NCBI GenBank assembly: GCA_002719955.1
Contig: PBFW01000071.1
Span: 1-64,000 of the forward strand
Direction: 5' to 3'
DNA length: 64,000 bases
DNA from: Deltaproteobacteria bacterium
GTDB lineage: Bacteria; Myxococcota_A; UBA9160; UBA4427
The translations under genes and the position numbers were made by a program. Every line of letters starts with the position of its first letter. Position 1 is the first letter of the stretch. The notes beneath the pieces were generated by a model. That model saw only the letters and a program-made list of their open reading frames with translations. It made no database searches and was not told the origin of the DNA. Positions 9,639 to 18,859 of the stretch are shown in pieces.

Positions 9639-10520
9639 TCAGGGCGGGAAGCTCATTCCTCGCAGCGGATCTCCGGCGTCCTCCTCCGGTCGGGGCAGGA
9701 TGCGGCGAAGGTGATCCGTGAATCGCCAGCCGCGCCGTTCTTCGCGCGTTCGCCACTGGTCCGGATAGCCCAAGGAGACCTCCTCGAATCGAACGCCGTC
9801 CAGATAGCGCGTGCAGGGGATGTGGAGATGTCCAGAAACGACGATTTCGGCTCGAAATCGCGAAGGCCACGTCTCCGTCAGGCGAGTGCCGCACCAGACC
9901 ATGAAGCGCGGGATGAGCGGCAGCACGGCGTGCTCCTGGCGTAGCGGAAAATGGGCGATCAGCACCGCCGGATGTGGCGATTGGGCGAGCGCCCGCGACA
10001 GGCGTTTTTCGGACTCCCGGACACGTGCGGCGCACCACTCGACGACGCTCCCGTAGGGATCGGTATGGAGCAGTGCCTCGTCCGTGCAGAGCACGTCTCG
10101 CTCCCGTGCCCAGGCAACGGATTCTTCGACGGGAACGTGGTCGGGTCGAAAGCTGTAGTCGTAGAGGACGAAGAGCGGCGCCAATAAATGTGGGCCACCC
10201 TCACCCGGCCAGATGGGAAAGGGGTCCTCCGGCGTCAGCACGCCATACCGTCGACAGAGGTCGACGAGAGCCTCGTAGCGAGCCACGCCCGCCAGCCCCG
10301 TCCTGCGGGGCAGGGCCCAGAGTTCGTGATTGCCCGGAACCCAGATCAGTTGAGCGAATTTGGGAACGAGTAGCCGGAGCGCGAGTTCGAGCTGGTCGAG
10401 ACGATCGCCCACGTCTCCACACAGGATCAACCAGTCTTCGGGATGGGCCGGAAGCTCACCGATCGCGATCAGGTTCTCCTTGTGGCCTACGTGGAGATCG
10501 CTGATGGCGTAGAGCTTCAT
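9639..10520 (-). CDS. Metallophosphoesterase
   Basis: MKLYAISDLHVGHKEN...LILCGDVGDR...WVPGNHELW...VSGHLHIP. Confidence 0.9.
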   Translation of the reverse strand: MKLYAISDLHVGHKENLIAIGELPAHPEDWLILCGDVGDRLDQLELALRLLVPKFAQLIWVPGNHELWALPRRTGLAGVARYEALVDLCRRYGVLTPEDPFPIWPGEGGPHLLAPLFVLYDYSFRPDHVPVEESVAWARERDVLCTDEALLHTDPYGSVVEWCAARVRESEKRLSRALAQSPHPAVLIAHFPLRQEHAVLPLIPRFMVWCGTRLTETWPSRFRAEIVVSGHLHIPCTRYLDGVRFEEVSLGYPDQWRTREERRGWRFTDHLRRILPRPEEDAGDPLRGMSFPP

Positions 10521-11686
10521 GATGTCGCGCTGGCGGTTTCGATCCCGTACGCCTCGGTATAGGGGCGGAAGCGTTCCGCGATCTCGCTAGCGGTGAGTCC
10601 CCACTGGTCCGCGCGATAGGCGTGGGCGCCGTGCTTTCCCTTTGGATTCTCAGCGCGGAATTCACGAATCGAGCGATTCGCCGCCGGCGTGAAGTCGAGA
10701 CCAAAATAGGCGTAGATCTCATCGATTGCGGCGGGGGGATCGCTCACGAAACGATCGAAGGGCAGGTCGAAGAACTGTTTCGGGTCGCGCCCTTCGCGTG
10801 TCTTCATCATCGCGAAGATGCTGTGCTCCCAGAGCGCGAGCGTCGAACGCCCGAAGCGCGCCATATCCATGCCCTCGTTGAGCGCATCCCGAGCCGACCA
10901 GCAGAGACTGCAGACCGAGGGAATCGCTTGGACCGGATCGCGGTGGGTCTGAACGATCATCGCGTCGGGATAGGTTTCGAAAAGCGCGGCGAGATCGAAG
11001 AGGTGGGTTGCGTCCTTGAAGAGCCAGCGCTTCTCGGGCTCACGGTGCCCCACGAGCTGGGCGGTTCGTCGGTGTCTCCGGTAGACGGGGGTCATGTCGC
11101 TCTGAATCCACCACTGCGCGTATTGCCGGACATCGGCGTTCGCTTCATAGGAACTGTGGACGAAATTCTGCGAGAAAGTATTCCAGCACTCGTCGGGCAG
11201 GTGGGCCTCGATTTCGTGAATCGCGCGCATGTCGGGGCTGCGGGAAAACATCATGTGCACCCGCTCGACCGAGGCGAGGTAGTCGGGATCCTCTTCCCAG
11301 TCGGCGCGCGGCGGACGCGGTTTGGGGGTTCGCTGGATCCAGTGTTCGAGGGCTTGGATCGCCGGATCCTGGCCGATCAGATGGTGGAGCGCGGTCGTTC
11401 CGGTCCGGGGTAGCCCCACGATGACGAGAGGGCGGTCGATCCGCGCGTCCTCCGCTTCGGGGAATTGCTTCCAGCCCGCCTCGACCATCAGCCGGGCCTG
11501 GAGTGCATCGGTGATCATCGCCTGGATCGCGGTTTCGCCGATCGGCGTGAGGGTCGTGTCCTCGTCGAGCGAGAGGCAGAGCATCTCGAGTGCTTCGCGG
11601 TAATCATCCTCACCAAAATCGTCGAGCCCGCGCGCATCGCGAGCGGTCTGGTGAAATTCTTCGATCGATTCGCTGAAGCGAAACAT
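10517..11686 (-). CDS. Sulfotransferase family protein
   Basis: PLVIVGLPRTGTTALHHLIGQDP (PAPS-binding P-loop-like), THRDPVQAIPSVCSL; overlaps metallophosphoesterase by 4 bp. Confidence 0.9.
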   Translation of the reverse strand: MFRFSESIEEFHQTARDARGLDDFGEDDYREALEMLCLSLDEDTTLTPIGETAIQAMITDALQARLMVEAGWKQFPEAEDARIDRPLVIVGLPRTGTTALHHLIGQDPAIQALEHWIQRTPKPRPPRADWEEDPDYLASVERVHMMFSRSPDMRAIHEIEAHLPDECWNTFSQNFVHSSYEANADVRQYAQWWIQSDMTPVYRRHRRTAQLVGHREPEKRWLFKDATHLFDLAALFETYPDAMIVQTHRDPVQAIPSVCSLCWSARDALNEGMDMARFGRSTLALWEHSIFAMMKTREGRDPKQFFDLPFDRFVSDPPAAIDEIYAYFGLDFTPAANRSIREFRAENPKGKHGAHAYRADQWGLTASEIAERFRPYTEAYGIETASATS

Positions 11687-11793
11687 CCCCGTCCTCCGCG
11701 CCGCGGACGATAGGGGAAACTCGCTCACGAGGCCGTTCCGACGGGCTATCGTCGATCGATATTCTTGTTCTGTGCGCAAGGCGGGAGGTTTCG

Positions 11794-13026
11794 ATGATCG
11801 GTCGGGTGATGTGGGTCGCGCTGGTGGGTTCGTCGGTCTGGATTCTCGGGTGCGAATCGGGAAAGCCGGAGGCAACCGATCTCCCGGCGCTGGTGGCGAA
11901 GGACGAGAATCCCTATCGCGCGCTCCAGAGCGTCCAGGCCTTCGAGCGCTTGCAGGCGACCCTCGAGGCGTTGAAGGAGACGGTTCTCGAAGATGCCGAG
12001 ACGGAGCGCGAGGCGTCCGAGGGAATGCGGGCGATCTTGCGGGTGCTTTCGATGTCGAGCGATGTGACCGGCGATGCGAATCCCAAAGCGCCGCATTTCG
12101 CGCGGATGGATACGAAGATTCGCAAGGTCGGCGGCGACAACCCCGACGCGGAATACGACAATATCGGTCTCGATCATCGCTGGGACTATGTCATTCGCGG
12201 AAATGTCGGGAGCGTGAGCCACGTCAGCTTCACGATCACCGGTTCACGCGCGGCCAGTGGTCGGGCCCCCATGATCGGCTATTTCAACGAGCGAACGCTC
12301 GCGCCCGATGAGCGGGGCGACTTCGAGATTCATCTGACGAAGAAGGACGATGGAGGTCCCAACTGGGTCGATACGTCGTCGGGCATCAGTTCGATCCTGA
12401 TTCGCCAATATATCGGCGATCGCGGCAGTGAAACCCTTGCGACCTATGAGATTGCCGTCGTCGGGCGCCTGCCCGATAGCGAGATTCCCTATTCGACCGA
12501 CGCGGAAGTCGCACGCGGCATCGCGGGGACGGTCTACAGCACGCAATACATGATGACGATGCATCGCACGATCATGCCCGAGCTCTTCGATCACCCAAAC
12601 CGTTTCTCGCGCTTGAACTCCGATGATTTCGGCGCGGATATCAGCGGCACCGACAATCTCTATATGTTGGCCACGTTTCAGATCGAGGAGGACGAGGCGC
12701 TCCTCATCGAAACCGTCCCACTCGATGTCCGCTACTGGAATATTGCGATCGAGTCCCGTTGGCACGAGAGTGTCGACTATCTGACCCGGCGGACGCATCG
12801 GAGCTTGAGTGACGCGGTTGTCGACGTGGATGGGAAGCTACGTTTCGTGCTTGCTCACGGGAAGACGCCGCATCCGAATTGGCTCGATACGGGTGGGCAC
12901 AACGAGGGCTTCATGACTTTTCGCTGGGTTGGAGAACGCGAGACGGAGGCCCCGGTTCCGACGGTGATTCGGATGAAGCGAAGCGAGGTCCCGGCTGCAT
13001 TGGCCGACCGGATAGCCGCTCGATGA
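11794..13026 (+). CDS. Probable lipoprotein, DUF1214-like
   Basis: Lipobox-like VWILGC; YDNIGLDHRWDYVIRG ... WNIAIESRWHES. Confidence 0.6.
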   Translation: MIGRVMWVALVGSSVWILGCESGKPEATDLPALVAKDENPYRALQSVQAFERLQATLEALKETVLEDAETEREASEGMRAILRVLSMSSDVTGDANPKAPHFARMDTKIRKVGGDNPDAEYDNIGLDHRWDYVIRGNVGSVSHVSFTITGSRAASGRAPMIGYFNERTLAPDERGDFEIHLTKKDDGGPNWVDTSSGISSILIRQYIGDRGSETLATYEIAVVGRLPDSEIPYSTDAEVARGIAGTVYSTQYMMTMHRTIMPELFDHPNRFSRLNSDDFGADISGTDNLYMLATFQIEEDEALLIETVPLDVRYWNIAIESRWHESVDYLTRRTHRSLSDAVVDVDGKLRFVLAHGKTPHPNWLDTGGHNEGFMTFRWVGERETEAPVPTVIRMKRSEVPAALADRIAAR

Positions 13027-14123
13027 AATTCGGGATCTTTCACGAGCTGGCGGCGCCGCGCCCCTTTACGGCCGAGTCGGAGTCCGCGGTCGTCCACAAC
13101 GCGCTCGAACAGGTTCGTGTCGCGGACGAGGTCGGGTTCGACGCGGTCTGGGCAGTCGAGCACCATTTCCTCGAGGGCTATTCGCATTTGAGTGCGCCGG
13201 AGGTCTTCCTGACCGCTTGTGCAACGCAGACCGAAAGGATCCGGATCGGGCACGGCGCGGTGGTCTGCGTGCGTGAGATGAATCATCCGATTCGTGTCGC
13301 CGAGCGTGCGGCGATGCTCGACATCATTTCGAATGGGCGCCTCGAATTCGGAACCGCCCGCTCATCGACCTGGACGGAACTCGGCGGTTTCGAAGCCGAT
13401 CCGGATCGCACCAAGCAGGATTGGGACGAGTTCGTGCGCGCGATCCCGGGGATGTGGACACAAGAGCGTTTCTCCTGGAAGGGCAACTGTTTCTCGATGC
13501 CCGAGCGGGCCGTGCTCCCCAAGCCGGTTCAGAAACCGCATCCGCCGATGTGGGTCACGGTCACGAGCGCCGGAACCGAGCTCGATGCGGCCGATCGCGG
13601 TCTGGGCTGCCTGGGTGTCGCGACGGCGAGTCTTTCCGAGCAGGAGCGCCGGACGAAAAACTATCACCGACGGATTCAGCAGAGCAATCCGATGGGCGAG
13701 GTGAACGATCGGGTCGCAACCCTCAACTTCATGTATTGCCACGAGGATCTAGAGACGGCCGCGACACGGGGGATGAGTTTTCTCGGCATGTTCGGGATGT
13801 TGAATTCGCAGCTGCTCTTCACTCGGGAGGCCTATCCGACGACGGGCTACCAGTCGCTGGGTGGGGTGGCCGCACCGACGAGTTCGAAGGGGAGCGGGAA
13901 TCCGGGAGCTCTTTACGGCGTCCCCGACGGTGTTTGCATCGGCGATCCGCCTGCGATCATCGAGGCGATCAAGCGCTGGGAGTCAGTGGGGGTCGATCAG
14001 GTGAATTTTCTCGTAAACGCCTGCGAGATCCTGCCCCAGGATCAGGTGCTCGAGAGTCTGCGAATGTTCGCGCGCGAAGTGATTCCCGCTTTCGAGGGAT
14101 CGATTCCGGGAGGGGCGAGCTGA
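13023..14123 (+). CDS. LLM class flavin-dependent oxidoreductase (luciferase-like)
   Basis: MKFGIFHELAAPRPFTAESE...DAVWAVEHHFLEGYSHLSAPEVFL; ATGA overlap with previous CDS. Confidence 0.9.
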   Translation: MKFGIFHELAAPRPFTAESESAVVHNALEQVRVADEVGFDAVWAVEHHFLEGYSHLSAPEVFLTACATQTERIRIGHGAVVCVREMNHPIRVAERAAMLDIISNGRLEFGTARSSTWTELGGFEADPDRTKQDWDEFVRAIPGMWTQERFSWKGNCFSMPERAVLPKPVQKPHPPMWVTVTSAGTELDAADRGLGCLGVATASLSEQERRTKNYHRRIQQSNPMGEVNDRVATLNFMYCHEDLETAATRGMSFLGMFGMLNSQLLFTREAYPTTGYQSLGGVAAPTSSKGSGNPGALYGVPDGVCIGDPPAIIEAIKRWESVGVDQVNFLVNACEILPQDQVLESLRMFAREVIPAFEGSIPGGAS

Positions 14124-14866
14124 TGTTGGTCGGGACGGGAGATCCCGCGGATTATGAAATCGGTGCACCCGAGATGTCGTCGTTCGATGCGGGGGCGATG
14201 ACCCTGTCCGATAGCGTCTTCTTGCAGGCGCTCTTCGAGATTCGCTCGCAGGGAATGTGTGAGATGTTGCCGCCGGGGCTTCATCCGACACTGCCGCCAG
14301 TCGCTGGCTTTTCGGTCTTCGACGTGCCGGATTCCGAGTGGGGTGCCTTTGCGATGGCCCAATTGCGGATCGAGTGCCGGAGTGGCTTGCGCCCGCGTGG
14401 AATGCTCGTGTCGGCGGTGATCGACAACGAGGCCGCGGGCGACGGACTGGCCCGGCGCTTCGGCTTCCGCGTGGTGGCGGGTCGCATCGAATTGGCGCGG
14501 GCCTACGACGAGACCCGGGTCTCGGTGGAGGTGGCGGGACGGACCTGGCTGCGAACGTCGATGCGGGGACCCGAGCGGATCGGTGAGGGCGATACGCAAT
14601 TCGTTTCGAGCGTCCACCCGGCCAGGACGCCGAGGGGATTTCGGCTGGTCCAGGTGGATACGCGTCATACGATTCATCGCGTCGAGCGCGCACCCCTCGA
14701 AATCGAGATATTCGAGGGGGCGGCCTGGGGGCAGGAACGAATCGTTCCGAGTCTTCCGCTGCCGGGCGTCGTGGGGATCGCCGATATTGCAATCGACCCG
14801 ATTCGCTTCGTTTGCCGGCCGGACGTGCTCGCGTTCGAAGGGACGGAGCCCGTTCAGGAATCCTGA
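14123..14866 (+). CDS. Acetoacetate decarboxylase-like protein
   Basis: MLVGTGDPADYEIGAPEMSSF...EMLPPGLHPTLPPVAGFSVFDVPDSEWGAFAMAQLRIECRSGLRPRGML. Confidence 0.6.
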   Translation: MLVGTGDPADYEIGAPEMSSFDAGAMTLSDSVFLQALFEIRSQGMCEMLPPGLHPTLPPVAGFSVFDVPDSEWGAFAMAQLRIECRSGLRPRGMLVSAVIDNEAAGDGLARRFGFRVVAGRIELARAYDETRVSVEVAGRTWLRTSMRGPERIGEGDTQFVSSVHPARTPRGFRLVQVDTRHTIHRVERAPLEIEIFEGAAWGQERIVPSLPLPGVVGIADIAIDPIRFVCRPDVLAFEGTEPVQES

Positions 14867-14902
14867 CCTGCTTTGCGTATGTGGCCCGTCAGAGCCTCCC
14901 TT

Positions 14903-14937
14903 CCTCTGCGCCTCTGCGCCTCTGCGGAATCTCTGCG
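14903..14937. repeat. Short tandem repeat, CCTCTGCG x3 plus a partial copy
   Basis: cctctgcg cctctgcg cctctgcg gaat ctctgcg read directly. Confidence 0.85.
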
Positions 14938-15030
14938 CGGTCCGTTCGGGCGCCTCGACACGCGTGCTGGACAGACTACGATCGAGGTCACCCTTGCGGG
15001 CTTGGCCCGTATCCAGGAGGAGATTCTGTC

Positions 15031-15396
15031 ATGGATCCCGATCGCATCGTTCGCGACTTCTGCGCCGCTTGGGGCAGCGCCAATCTAGACACCATTATGG
15101 ACGCCTTCAGCGAAGACGCTGTCTACCACAATATCCCGATGGCCCCTACGAAGGGCAAAGCCGAAATCCGAGCCTTCATCGAGGGATTCCTCAAGATGAG
15201 CCCGAAGGGGATCGACTTCGAGATCCTGAATCAGGTCGCCGCCGGCCGCGTAGTCTTCAACGAGCGGATCGACACCTTCGAGAACGAAGGAAAAACGACT
15301 GCGGCGCCGGTCTGCGGGGTCTTCGAGGTCGATGACGCCGGCAAGATCGCCGCCTGGCGAGATTATTTCGACATGGGCGCGTTCCAGGGCGGTTGA
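15031..15396 (+). CDS. Limonene-1,2-epoxide hydrolase / SnoaL-like (NTF2-fold) protein
   Basis: MDPDRIVRDFCAAWGSANLDTIMDAFSEDAVYHNIPMAPTKGKAEIRAFIEGFL. Confidence 0.85.
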   Translation: MDPDRIVRDFCAAWGSANLDTIMDAFSEDAVYHNIPMAPTKGKAEIRAFIEGFLKMSPKGIDFEILNQVAAGRVVFNERIDTFENEGKTTAAPVCGVFEVDDAGKIAAWRDYFDMGAFQGG

Positions 15397-15482
15397 GCCC
15401 GGGCTCCGCTCGGTCTGGTGGCCCACGGCAGCCAAGTGGCGATGGCCCTGACTGCTTCCAGATCGCAGAGTGGAGGTTTCCG

Positions 15483-16206
15483 ATGCCCGATGGGAAAACG
15501 ACGGACGGGAGCGAACCCTTTCGCGCGATGCTGGTCGAGTTCGCGGAGAGCGGCGAGGCGGGCAAGGTGGAGGGGCTCGACCTCGACGACCCCAAACGGG
15601 CGATGCGCGCGCCGGGCGCGGTCGAGACGGTGATGGCGATCCAGGCGATGGAGGCGGATTTCCGGGCCGGTCCCGGCCAGCCCGCGCCAGATTTTACGCT
15701 TCCCTACCTGCCTGGACACGGTGGTTTCGAGGGGAGAAGGTCCGCCTGTCGGAGCGTTTCGAGAATCGGCTCGTGGCGCTGATCTTCGGAAGCTATACCT
15801 GATCGCCTTTTCGGGCCCAGGCTGGGGCCCTCAATCGGACCTACGAGGCGTACAGGGATCAGATCGAATTTTTCACGATCTATTTCAAGGAAATTCATTC
15901 GACCGATGGCTGGCAGGTCGATGAGAACGTCGCGGATGGTGTGCTCATTCCACAGCACCAATCCTTCGAGGAACGCACCGAAGTGGGTCAGAGCTGCATG
16001 ATCAAGCTGGCGCTCGAGACGCTCGCCCTCGTCGACGAGATGAATGATGAAGTGGCTGTGCGGCCTATGCGGCCATGCCGGAGCGACTCTATCTCATCGC
16101 CCGGGGTGGCAAGATCGCCTATCGGGGTGGGATGGGGCCGATGTTCTTCCGGCCCGTCGAGTGAGAAGAGGCGATCGTGATGTGCCTGGAAGGGCAGGAC
16201 TCCTGA
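15483..16206 (+). pseudogene. Iodothyronine deiodinase-like selenoprotein (TGA Sec codon at 15800-15802), disrupted by apparent frameshifts
   Basis: Stitched translation: MPDGKTTDGSEPFRAMLVEF...PAPDFTLPYLPGHGGFEG/EKVRLSERFENRLVALIFGSYT-U-SPFRAQAGALNRTYEAYRDQIEFFTIYFKEIHSTDGWQVDENVADGVLIPQHQSFEERTEVGQSCMIKLALETLALVDEMNDEV/AYAAMPERLYLIARGGKIAYRGGMGPMFFRPVE-tga-EEAIVMCLEGQDS. Resembles deiodinase landmarks FGSCTUPSF, EEAHASDGW and YAALPERLYII. Confidence 0.8.
15803..15830 (+). promoter_or_regulatory. Candidate bacterial SECIS element
   Basis: After TGA (15800-15802): 10-nt spacer, GGGCCC stem, AGGCTG loop, GGGCCC stem; loop begins 16 nt after TGA with G at second loop position. Confidence 0.65.
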
Positions 16207-16297
16207 GCGGGACGATCCGGAGTAGGGAGGACGGCCCGCATCTCTCTTCTTCTCTTCTATCTCCTCCCCCCATGCACCCGCCCCGCGCAGCGTGGCT

Positions 16298-18664
16298 CTA
16301 TAAGCCCTTCGGCTTGGTTCCGATCACCTCGTCCACTTCTAGCTGGGCGATCTCTTCCGCGGACAATCCGAGTTCTGAAAGGATTTCGTGGTTGTGCTGT
16401 CCCATGGTCGGGCAGGGCGTTCGGTTCCAACGGTCGACCGTCGCGAACCGGAACGGCGGTCGAACGACCGGATGGATCCCGACGACCGGATGATCGACGT
16501 CTTCGAAGAAGCCGCGCGCGATAAATTGCGGATGCTTGGATTGGATTCGGGCATCCCACACGCCGGCCGCGGGAATCCCGACGGCCAATAACGCGGCGAC
16601 CGTCTCATCGAGCTCGCGGCCAGCGCACCAGCTGGCGAGCGTCTCATCGATCACCTGGTGCTTTCGTCGGCGCCCGGCATGGGTCGCGAACTCTTCGTCC
16701 TCGGCCCAGGTCGGGTTGTCGAGCAGGCGCTTGAGGGCCGCCCATTCCTCGTCGTCACGCACGACCAGGGCGAGCCATTTTTCGTCTCCGGCGCAGGCAT
16801 AGATGTTCTGTGGTGCGCCCTGGGGACCGCGATTGCCGTCGCGATTCAATTCGACGCCGTTCGCCGACCATTCGACCGCGAGCTCGGCGGCCGCATTGAG
16901 CGCGCCTTCGATCATTGTGCATTCGAGGAGATGTCCTCTGCCGCTGTGCTCGCGCTCGGCTAGTGCGACCAGGGTCGCGAAGGCCGCGTGCATGCCGGCG
17001 AGCGGGTCACAGGGGCCGCGTTGGATGCGCGGCTGGTCGTAGTCGTGCCCAGTGATCCAGGCGAGCCCCGACATCTGTTCCATCGTTTGGGCAAAGCCGA
17101 CGTTGTCACGCCAGGGGCCGGATAGGCCGAAGGCCGGCATCCGAACGACGATGCATTTCGGATTGATCTCGTGGATATGCTCCCAATCGAGACCGAAATT
17201 CTCGACCACCCGCGGTGAGAAGTTCTCGATGAAGACGTCGCATTCCTTGATCAGCTCCTTGCAGAGCTCGAGTCCCGTGGGATCCGTGAGGTTGAGGGTC
17301 AGGCCGCGCTTATTCGTGTTGGCGGAGAGTGTGATCGCGCTGCGCTCCCACCATTCGCTCTCGCTGATGAACATGCCCCCCGCCATACGCATGCCATCGG
17401 GGCGTTGGATCGCTTCGACCTTGATCACGTCGGCGCCGAGAGAGGCGAGCATCTGGCAGGCCGAGGGGCCGGCCCACCAGGCCGTCGTGTCGAGGACTCG
17501 GATTCCAGCGAGGGGTAGGTTGGGTTTCGCGGCGGCGGACGGTGTTGTCCCCGCCTTGGGGCGCATGCGGGGCTCGATCGCGTCGGTGTGTTCACCGATC
17601 TCAGGAACGGCCTCGAAGGGACGCGGACCCTCGTTGTCCAGGAGATAGGGCGGGCGCGGCTGCAGAAAACCGCCGGTCGGGTTCTTCTTGAAGACGCCTC
17701 GCTCCTGAAGATGAACGTGATCGAAGACCGTCTTGCCACTGTTGACGGGTGCGACGGGAATTCGCAGGAGAGAGGCGCGTTCGACGACCTCGGCGGTCGT
17801 GTGTTGGGTCGTCCAGGCGCGGACGATCTCGTTCCACTCATCCATCCGGGCCATGCGCGTCTGCATCATCGCCCATTCGGTCTCGGCGAGGAGATCGGGT
17901 CGTTCGATCAGGAGCAAGAAGTCGGTGAATTGTTGATTGGTATTGGTGTTGAACCCGACCCAGCCGTCGAGGGTGGGTTCGATCGAGGGCAATTCGACCG
18001 AGCGCGGACCACCGATCGGCTCGGGTCGCCCATTCAGGTGGTCCATCAGGTCGACGTAGGTGGTCGATCCGATATTCATGACCTCGCAGAGCGAGAAATC
18101 GATGTGTTCGCCTTGCCCGGATTTGCGTGCGCCACGTGTCGCTGCCAGTGCAGCCACCGCCGCGAAGGTGCCACCGATCCATTCGGTCGTTTGACCTCCG
18201 CACATCACGGGTGGCTGACTCTGGAGGCCACGCGTCGAAACCGCGCCGCTATTGGCCTGGATCGTCAGGTCGGCACAGGGCTGACCGGAGAGCGGTCCGT
18301 CGAGCCCATAATCGGAAATCGAGAGCACGACGAGTCCGGGAAATCGCTCCGCGAGCGCACGCCCGTCGAGGTCAGCGTTTCCCGAAGTTTCGATGGCGAG
18401 GTCGGCGCCCGTGAGGAGCGCGTCGACATGCGGATCACCGGGCTCGCCGATGACCGATTTCTTCGAAGTATTGAGGAACTGGAAGAGGGGGCCATCCTTG
18501 CCCTGGAGATCCTGACCGCTCGCGCTCCATCGTCGCAGGCGCTCTCCCTCGGCGGGCTCGACCTTGATGACCTCCGCATGGGCGTCGGCCAGGAGCTTGG
18601 AGGCGTATGCTCCGGCGATGCGGTGACTGAAGTCGACGACGCGCAGCTCGCGCAGTCCTTGCAT
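16298..18664 (-). CDS. Double-domain CaiB/BaiF CoA transferase
   Basis: Two CoA-transferase III N-termini in one ORF: LRELRVVDFSHRIAGAYASKLLADAHAEVIKVEP and LAGIRVLDTTAWWAGPSACQMLASLGADVIKVEA. Confidence 0.9.
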   Translation of the reverse strand: MQGLRELRVVDFSHRIAGAYASKLLADAHAEVIKVEPAEGERLRRWSASGQDLQGKDGPLFQFLNTSKKSVIGEPGDPHVDALLTGADLAIETSGNADLDGRALAERFPGLVVLSISDYGLDGPLSGQPCADLTIQANSGAVSTRGLQSQPPVMCGGQTTEWIGGTFAAVAALAATRGARKSGQGEHIDFSLCEVMNIGSTTYVDLMDHLNGRPEPIGGPRSVELPSIEPTLDGWVGFNTNTNQQFTDFLLLIERPDLLAETEWAMMQTRMARMDEWNEIVRAWTTQHTTAEVVERASLLRIPVAPVNSGKTVFDHVHLQERGVFKKNPTGGFLQPRPPYLLDNEGPRPFEAVPEIGEHTDAIEPRMRPKAGTTPSAAAKPNLPLAGIRVLDTTAWWAGPSACQMLASLGADVIKVEAIQRPDGMRMAGGMFISESEWWERSAITLSANTNKRGLTLNLTDPTGLELCKELIKECDVFIENFSPRVVENFGLDWEHIHEINPKCIVVRMPAFGLSGPWRDNVGFAQTMEQMSGLAWITGHDYDQPRIQRGPCDPLAGMHAAFATLVALAEREHSGRGHLLECTMIEGALNAAAELAVEWSANGVELNRDGNRGPQGAPQNIYACAGDEKWLALVVRDDEEWAALKRLLDNPTWAEDEEFATHAGRRRKHQVIDETLASWCAGRELDETVAALLAVGIPAAGVWDARIQSKHPQFIARGFFEDVDHPVVGIHPVVRPPFRFATVDRWNRTPCPTMGQHNHEILSELGLSAEEIAQLEVDEVIGTKPKGL

Positions 18665-18859
18665 GGTCTCTCCCTCGATCGTTGTCGCGTTCGCCCGACG
18701 GGCGGTTTGCTCGATTTGATTCGCCGCGAGAGGGGTCTCGGGCATCACGATAATAATAGGGCGAATCAGCGGGCGAAAAAGCGCTCCGGAAAATTCATGG
18801 CCCCGGGGATGCAACCGGCAAGATGCGCGCAGTTGCCCCTGCCAGCATCGAAATGGGAG

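Noticed and set aside
16162-16164. Second TGA in the deiodinase-like gene as a second selenocysteine
   Set aside because: Lies near the C-terminus outside any redox motif, with no obvious SECIS downstream; more likely a nonsense mutation or sequence error.
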